Positions 29,411 to 33,456 of a DNA stretch of 33,456 nt are shown piece after piece. A model generated the notes under the pieces. It was not told the origin of the DNA and did no database searches. It worked only from the letters and a program-made list of their open reading frames with translations. The stretch spans positions 1 through 33,456 of the forward strand of contig CAIXPF010000090.1 of NCBI GenBank assembly GCA_903921205.1, given 5' to 3'. Made by a program: the position numbers and the translations under genes. The stretch comes from an uncultured Acidimicrobiia bacterium. GTDB taxonomy: Bacteria > Actinomycetota > Acidimicrobiia > Acidimicrobiales > CAIXPF01. Every line of letters starts with the position of its first letter. The stretch's first letter is position 1.

Positions 29411-30604
29411 TCACCGTCGCTCGAAGGGTAGCCCGACGTAGATCTCCGCCAACGACGTGGCTGCCGCCACCGACGTGGTCACCTGCTCGAGCTCGGCGAG
29501 CTGCAGCTGCCGGGCGAAGCGGTCGCCGCCGTCGAAGCGGTGCAGCATGGCGGTCATCCACGCCGAGAACCGTTGGATGCGCCACACCCGGCGCAGGCAG
29601 ACCGCCGAGTAGCCGTCGAGGCCGCGCGGGTCCCCACGGCGCAGGAACCGCTCCACGGCGTCGGCGAGCACCACCACGTCGGCCACCGCCAGGTTCAGGC
29701 CCTTGGCCCCGGTCGGCGGCACGATGTGGGCCGCGTCACCGGCGAGGAACAGCCTGCCGTGGCGCATCGGCGAGGCCACGAACCCCCGCATGGCGGTGAT
29801 GGCGGTCTCGAGGATCGGTCCCTGGCGCAACTCGAAGCCGGCGTCGGTGGGCAGGCGGGTCGCCAGCTCGTCCCAGATGCGTTCGGCCGGCCAGTGCCCG
29901 ACGGTGTCGTCGGGGGCCACCTGGAGGTACAGCCTGGTGATGGTGGGCGAGCGCATGCTGTAGAGGGCGAACCCCCGCTCGTGGCTGCTGTAGATCAGCT
30001 CCTCGGTGGTGGGCGGGGCCTCGGCCAGGATGCCCAGCCAGGCGAAGGGGTAGTTCCGTTCGGCCACCTCGAGCGCCCCGGCCGGCACCGAGGCCCGACT
30101 GACCCCCTGGAACCCGTCGCAGCCGGCCACGATCGCAGCGTCGAGCCGATGGGATCGGCCATCGGCCCGGTAGGTCACCGACGGGCGGTCACCGTCGGCG
30201 TCGTGGATCACGACGTCGGACACCTCGAAGTGCAGCGCCCCGCCACGGTCCAGCCACGAGGCGATGAGGTCTCTGACCACCTCCCGCTGCCCGTAGACGG
30301 TGATGTGTCTGCCGGTCAGGGCCTCGAAGTCGATCCGTCGGCGCTGCCCGCCGAACGCGAACTCCACCCCACGATGGATCATCGCCTCCCGGTCGAGCCG
30401 ATCGGTGAGGCCCAGCTCCCGCAGCAGCTCGACCGTGGGAAACTCGAGGACCCCGGCCCGCACCCGGCCCTCGACGTGGGCGCGGCTGCAGTCCTCGAGG
30501 ATCACGCAGTCGATCCCGGCCCGGGCGAGGAGATGGGCCAGCACCAGACCGGCCGGTCCGGCCCCGATGATGGCGACCTCGGTGCGCTCGACGACGACCG
30601 TCAC
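29411..30604 (-). CDS. pobA: 4-hydroxybenzoate 3-monooxygenase
   Basis: FAD-dependent aromatic hydroxylase making protocatechuate from 4-hydroxybenzoate with NAD(P)H and O2. About 397 residues, against 394 in Pseudomonas. GAGPAG (residues 14-19) binds FAD. GRVRAGVLE, YSSHERGFALYSMRSP and GDAAHIVPPTGAKGLNLA are PobA-specific blocks, and the C-terminus keeps YVGLPFE. The chosen GTG at 30604 gives the usual short lead-in to the FAD strand; an in-frame GTG at 30631 is possible. Neither has a strong ribosome-binding site. The 108-base gap upstream contains a GC-rich inverted repeat around GGCCG-TGA-CGGCC. It precedes pcaH, so substrate and product steps are adjacent. Confidence 0.96.
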   Translation of the reverse strand: MTVVVERTEVAIIGAGPAGLVLAHLLARAGIDCVILEDCSRAHVEGRVRAGVLEFPTVELLRELGLTDRLDREAMIHRGVEFAFGGQRRRIDFEALTGRHITVYGQREVVRDLIASWLDRGGALHFEVSDVVIHDADGDRPSVTYRADGRSHRLDAAIVAGCDGFQGVSRASVPAGALEVAERNYPFAWLGILAEAPPTTEELIYSSHERGFALYSMRSPTITRLYLQVAPDDTVGHWPAERIWDELATRLPTDAGFELRQGPILETAITAMRGFVASPMRHGRLFLAGDAAHIVPPTGAKGLNLAVADVVVLADAVERFLRRGDPRGLDGYSAVCLRRVWRIQRFSAWMTAMLHRFDGGDRFARQLQLAELEQVTTSVAAATSLAEIYVGLPFERR

Positions 30605-30712
30605 GGCCGGACACCGGTCACGACCCGACACCCGCCATGCCGAACGCCCGGTCCATCGGCCACCTGCAGGCCGGCCGTCACGGCCGCCGGCGTGCGCACC
30701 CGGCCCACCCGG

Positions 30713-31213
30713 TCACGCCGTGCGCCACGGCTTGGCGGTGGCGCGGACCCGATCGAGGCGGCGTTCGTCGAACGGCGCCTGCATCATCGCCGGATAGCCC
30801 GTCGGCTGCAGCGGGGAGGGCAGCCCGAGAGCCCGCTGGACCACGATGTCGCTGTAGTACCCGGTGTAGGCCTGCACCAGCAGGGCGTCGAAGGCGTCGG
30901 GCGCGTCGGTCTCGACCGAGCGCAGCACGCCGTCGCGACCGTCGCCGTCGAGCCCGGCGAAGCCGTCGGGATGGCCGGCTGCAGCGACGCGGATCCGGGC
31001 CAGCGCGGCCAGCACCGGGGGGCGCAATGCCGGCGACTCGGCCAGATAGCGGTCGACGGCGGCAGCCGCTGCGGTGTCGCCCGCAGCGGGCATCGTGCCG
31101 TCACCGGGCAGCAGCCGGTCCAGCACCGCACCCAGCAGGGCCAGGTCGCCGGCGGTGAGCACGGCACCGTGCCCACCGCTGCTCGGTCGGGACGGTTCGA
31201 CGGGCGGGTTCAC
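30713..31213 (-). CDS. Gluconate 2-dehydrogenase subunit 3-like small subunit
   Basis: 166 residues. The pattern (LLGAVLDRLLPGDG near the N-terminus, a helical core, then LLVQAYTGYYSDIVVQRALG and a final TGYPAMM...PFDERRLDRVR segment) matches the small subunit that escorts GMC-type membrane or periplasmic dehydrogenases. Most such subunits carry a twin-arginine signal that exports the folded pair; I see none here, so the complex may be cytoplasmic. GTG at 31213 overlaps the stop of the large subunit as GTGA, which supports a 1:1 complex. No cytochrome c subunit gene is adjacent, so the electron acceptor is unknown. Confidence 0.82.
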   Translation of the reverse strand: MNPPVEPSRPSSGGHGAVLTAGDLALLGAVLDRLLPGDGTMPAAGDTAAAAAVDRYLAESPALRPPVLAALARIRVAAAGHPDGFAGLDGDGRDGVLRSVETDAPDAFDALLVQAYTGYYSDIVVQRALGLPSPLQPTGYPAMMQAPFDERRLDRVRATAKPWRTA

Positions 31214-32841
31214 CGCGCCACCTCCTCGAAGTGTTCGATCAGCCAGTCCGCGCTGCGGCGGGCGAGCGCCTGGATGGTGGAGGTCGGGTTGACCGGGGCG
31301 GAGGTGACGAACACGCTGCCGTCCACGACGAACAGGTTCCCGACGTCGTGGCAGCGGCCCCAACGGTCCACCACCGACGTGGCCGGATCGTCGCCCATGC
31401 GGGTGGTGCCCATCAGGTGCCAGCCCGACACCCGCGTGAACGGATCGACCGTGACGGTGTGGGCACCGCAGGCCTCGAGCAGCTCGGTGGCCCGGGCCAC
31501 CCCGTGCTCGAGCAGTACCCGGCTGTTGTCGCTCAGCGTGTAGGTGACCTTCGGGGCGGCGATGCCGTGGCCGTCGGTCTCGGTGGGTGAGAGCGTCACC
31601 CGGTTGTGGGCCTCCGGCAGGTCCTCGGCGATCACCACCACCGTCACCCCGTGGGAGAACAGCGCCCGGTGCGCCTCGTGATGGGCCGCGCCCCACGGCA
31701 GTCGCTTGCCGGGCCCGTCGCCGAGTGCCAGGCCGAGCGGCAGGTCGTGACGCACCACCTGCAGGGTGAAGCCCCGCGTGGCCCCGCGGTCCGGGTCGGT
31801 CTCGTAGAACTCCTGGCTGTGCAGCAGCGCCCCGTTCGGACCGCGTTCGGTGTCGAGGCGCTGCGGGAAGATGCCCTTCACCGTGGCCACCGGGTGGAAC
31901 ATGAAGTTGCGTCCCACCTGGTCGCTCGAGTTGGCCAGGCCGCCGGGGAAACGGGCCGAGACCGAGTTCAGCAACAGCCTCGGCGTGCCCACCCCGTTGG
32001 CACCGAGCACCACGACCCGGGCCGGTTGCACCTGGAGATGGCCGTCGCGGTCGTAGTAGACGACCCCGTCGACCAGCCCGGTGTCGTCGACGGTGAGCTC
32101 GCGGACCCGCGCCCGGGTGATCAGCTCGGCACCGAGCGCCAATGCGTCGGGCAGGTAGGTGACGTGGGCGCTCGACATCGCCCCGACGGGACACCCCAGG
32201 TCGCACGGCCCGCAGCCGTTGCACGCCGCCCGGGCGGTGTCGCGGGGAGCGGTGATCATCGCCACGTCCGAGGGCCACCAGTGCCAGCCCAGCCGCTCGA
32301 GGCCGCCGACCACGGCCTCGCCGGCCGCGCCGAGCGGCAGCGGGCGGTCGCTGCGGGGAAGACGGGGCGGGTTGGCGGGGTCGCCGTTGAGGCCGGTCAC
32401 GCCGATGGCTGCATCATTGGCCTCGTAGTACGGCTCGAGCTCCCAGTAGTCGAGCGGCCAGTCGTGGCCGACCCCGTCGAGGCTGCGCACCCGGAAGTCC
32501 GACGGCCTGAAGCGCGGGAAGTGGCCGCTCCAGTGGATCGTGCTGCCCCCGACGGCGTTGAACATCAGCGGATCGACCGGGGTGTCGGTCACATCGACCG
32601 GATAGTCCTCGGGCAGCCGGCGCACGTTCGGATCGCGGTTGAACACCGACTGGCGGAAGCGCTCGGCGTCGATGCGGTTCTGCGGGTAGGCCGACGGATC
32701 GATCCAGTCGCCCTGCTCGAGCACCACCACCCGCAGACCGGCGCGGGCCAATGCCCAAGCCGCAGCGGCGCCGGATGCGCCGGCACCGACGATCACGACG
32801 TCGGCCGGCGCGCTCACCCCGTCCGGTCCCGGCTCGGCCAT
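31210..32841 (-). CDS. GMC-family FAD-dependent oxidoreductase, large subunit
   Basis: Flavoprotein alcohol or sugar dehydrogenase, 543 residues. VIVGAGASGAAAA near residue 16 is the FAD-binding turn. A Cys-rich CNGCGPCDLGCPVGAM block in the middle is seen in the dehydrogenase branch that partners with gluconate-dehydrogenase-type small subunits. The C-terminal GWHLMGTTRMG (catalytic His), VVDGSVFVTSAPVNPTSTI (catalytic Asn) complete the GMC pattern. ATG at 32841 has GGGAGAG upstream. It lies just upstream of its small subunit and of pobA on the same strand. Oxidation of an aromatic alcohol to the aldehyde level would fit the context, but sugars or polyols are the known substrates of close families. 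Confidence 0.88.
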   Translation of the reverse strand: MAEPGPDGVSAPADVVIVGAGASGAAAAWALARAGLRVVVLEQGDWIDPSAYPQNRIDAERFRQSVFNRDPNVRRLPEDYPVDVTDTPVDPLMFNAVGGSTIHWSGHFPRFRPSDFRVRSLDGVGHDWPLDYWELEPYYEANDAAIGVTGLNGDPANPPRLPRSDRPLPLGAAGEAVVGGLERLGWHWWPSDVAMITAPRDTARAACNGCGPCDLGCPVGAMSSAHVTYLPDALALGAELITRARVRELTVDDTGLVDGVVYYDRDGHLQVQPARVVVLGANGVGTPRLLLNSVSARFPGGLANSSDQVGRNFMFHPVATVKGIFPQRLDTERGPNGALLHSQEFYETDPDRGATRGFTLQVVRHDLPLGLALGDGPGKRLPWGAAHHEAHRALFSHGVTVVVIAEDLPEAHNRVTLSPTETDGHGIAAPKVTYTLSDNSRVLLEHGVARATELLEACGAHTVTVDPFTRVSGWHLMGTTRMGDDPATSVVDRWGRCHDVGNLFVVDGSVFVTSAPVNPTSTIQALARRSADWLIEHFEEVAR

Positions 32842-32851
32842 CGCGCTCTCC

Positions 32852-32861
32852 CGATCGTTCG
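32852..32861. promoter_or_regulatory. Possible MarR operator half-site before the GMC gene
   Basis: CGATCGTTCG shares CGATCGT with the palindrome upstream of the MarR gene (33445-33454). It lies 11 bases before the GMC start. Tentative. Confidence 0.25.
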
Positions 32862-32944
32862 TCGAGCGTTGCTCCGTCCCGCCGCGGTGGCGCACCCCGG
32901 CAACGCGCCGGTCATGCTGCCATGCCGACCCGGTCGGCGCTCGT

Positions 32945-33433
32945 TCAGATCGCCCCGTCGACCCCGAGCAGGGCGCGCATCGCATCGGCCACGAGCGCGA
33001 ACTGCTCGGCCCCGAGCCGCTCGACCACCGAGCGTCGCAGGAACTCGGCATGATCGGCCGAGGCCCTCCGCACGACGTCGAGACCCGTCCGGGTGAGCTC
33101 GAGCCACACCAGCCGGCGGTCGTGAGGGTCGGCGCGCCGGGCGACGAACCCGCTGCGTTCGAGGCGATCGGCGAGCTTCGTGAACCCACCGCTGGAGTAG
33201 GAGACCTCGCCGGCGAGCTCGCCGGAGGTCTGCCGACGGCCCGGACAGCGGCTCAGCTGGAACAGGACCTCGAAGGACTGGAGGTCCAGCCCGTGCCGGT
33301 CCGCCAGCGCACGTCGTGCTGCGGCGTTGACGCGGGCGCAGGCCACCACCAGCACCGTCCAGTCGCCGATGACCGCATCGTCACGGGCGTCGGGTCCGTC
33401 GACCACCTCGCCGGACCCGACGACCCCGGTCAC
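32945..33433 (-). CDS. MarR-family transcriptional regulator
   Basis: 162-residue winged-helix protein. The recognition region is TSGELAGEVSYSSGGFTKLADRLERSGFVARR, followed by the wing DPHDRRLVWLELT. Flanking helices would form the dimer interface. MarR proteins often bind aromatic acids and lift repression of nearby catabolic genes, so control of the GMC-pob-pca genes downstream is a reasonable inference. The family PobR/PcaU (IclR type) usual in proteobacteria is absent here. The start GTG at 33433 has no strong ribosome-binding site; its upstream region is cut by the window edge after 23 bases, but includes a 10-bp palindrome. Confidence 0.9.
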   Translation of the reverse strand: MTGVVGSGEVVDGPDARDDAVIGDWTVLVVACARVNAAARRALADRHGLDLQSFEVLFQLSRCPGRRQTSGELAGEVSYSSGGFTKLADRLERSGFVARRADPHDRRLVWLELTRTGLDVVRRASADHAEFLRRSVVERLGAEQFALVADAMRALLGVDGAI

Positions 33434-33444
33434 GAACCCATCCA

Positions 33445-33454
33445 GACGATCGTC
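33445..33454. promoter_or_regulatory. Palindrome upstream of the MarR gene, operator candidate
   Basis: GACGATCGTC is an exact 10-bp inverted repeat 12 bases before the GTG. The window ends two bases later, so the full site and promoter cannot be judged. Confidence 0.35.
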
Positions 33455-33456
33455 GG

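Noticed and set aside
1-33456. CRISPR arrays, transposons, prophage or attachment sites next to tRNAs
   Set aside because: No spaced identical repeats, transposase or integrase motifs, or repeated tRNA 3' ends were found. Both tRNAs are flanked by ordinary genes.

Overview
The window is very GC-rich DNA, with abundant GTG starts, GC-ending codons and almost no non-coding space. The tig-clpP-clpX order, the leaderless-type promoters and the mix of cobalamin, crotonase and aromatic-catabolism genes suggest an actinobacterium, possibly of the class Acidimicrobiia. That placement is an inference from gene content and style; no rRNA or other phylogenetic marker was analysed. I found no prophage, insertion sequence, CRISPR array or rRNA.

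Layout: (1) 1-2654, minus strand: the housekeeping operon tig-clpP-clpX, with clpX running off the left edge. (2) 2754-5167, plus strand: tRNA-Pro(UGG), an unassigned P-loop GTPase with a very long insert between its nucleotide-binding motifs, and tRNA-Gly(UCC) with a terminator. (3) 5188-10748, minus: a PhyH-type dioxygenase, a GDT1/TMEM165-type cation transporter and a 1337-residue secreted FG-GAP/PKD/Calx-beta protein. (4) 10926-15442, plus: an NAD(P)H-flavin reductase, three late cobalamin genes (cobT, cobC, cbiB) with overlapping ends, and a hydroxypyruvate-isomerase-like enzyme. (5) 15465-17080, minus: a BadH-like dehydrogenase and a canonical crotonase. (6) 17194-18336, plus: a channel-like membrane protein. 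(7) 18433-24493, minus: a CaiB/BaiF CoA-transferase, folD, then an operon of aldehyde dehydrogenase, DUF35 protein, a thiolase-fold protein whose usual nucleophilic Cys is Ser, and a crotonase lacking one of its two usual Glu. (8) 24546-26608, plus: an EEP-family nuclease/phosphatase, an RraA-like protein and a RidA-family protein. (9) 26593-33433, minus: a MarR regulator, a two-subunit GMC dehydrogenase, then pobA, pcaH, pcaG and pcaB.

How the genes work together: the right-hand third is a catabolic island. PobA makes protocatechuate from 4-hydroxybenzoate, PcaHG opens the ring and PcaB lactonises the product; pcaC, pcaD and the later steps are not in the window. The GMC pair and MarR lie immediately upstream on the same strand. 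The aldehyde dehydrogenase-DUF35-thiolase-like-crotonase operon could shorten a CoA-activated side chain, perhaps by a retro-aldol rather than a thiolytic cut, with the aldehyde then oxidised to an acid. Feeding that acid into PobA is a testable but unproven idea.

A recurring regulatory theme is a TAnnnT -10 hexamer 6-9 bases before a GTG or ATG start that lacks a convincing ribosome-binding site. It is seen at seven genes (tig, flavin reductase, crotonase 1, channel-like gene, aldehyde dehydrogenase, CoA-transferase and EEP gene), with a weaker case at folD. Similar hexamers lie 10-11 bases before both tRNAs. Start codons given here were chosen by this pattern, by ribosome-binding sites, or by stop/start overlaps.
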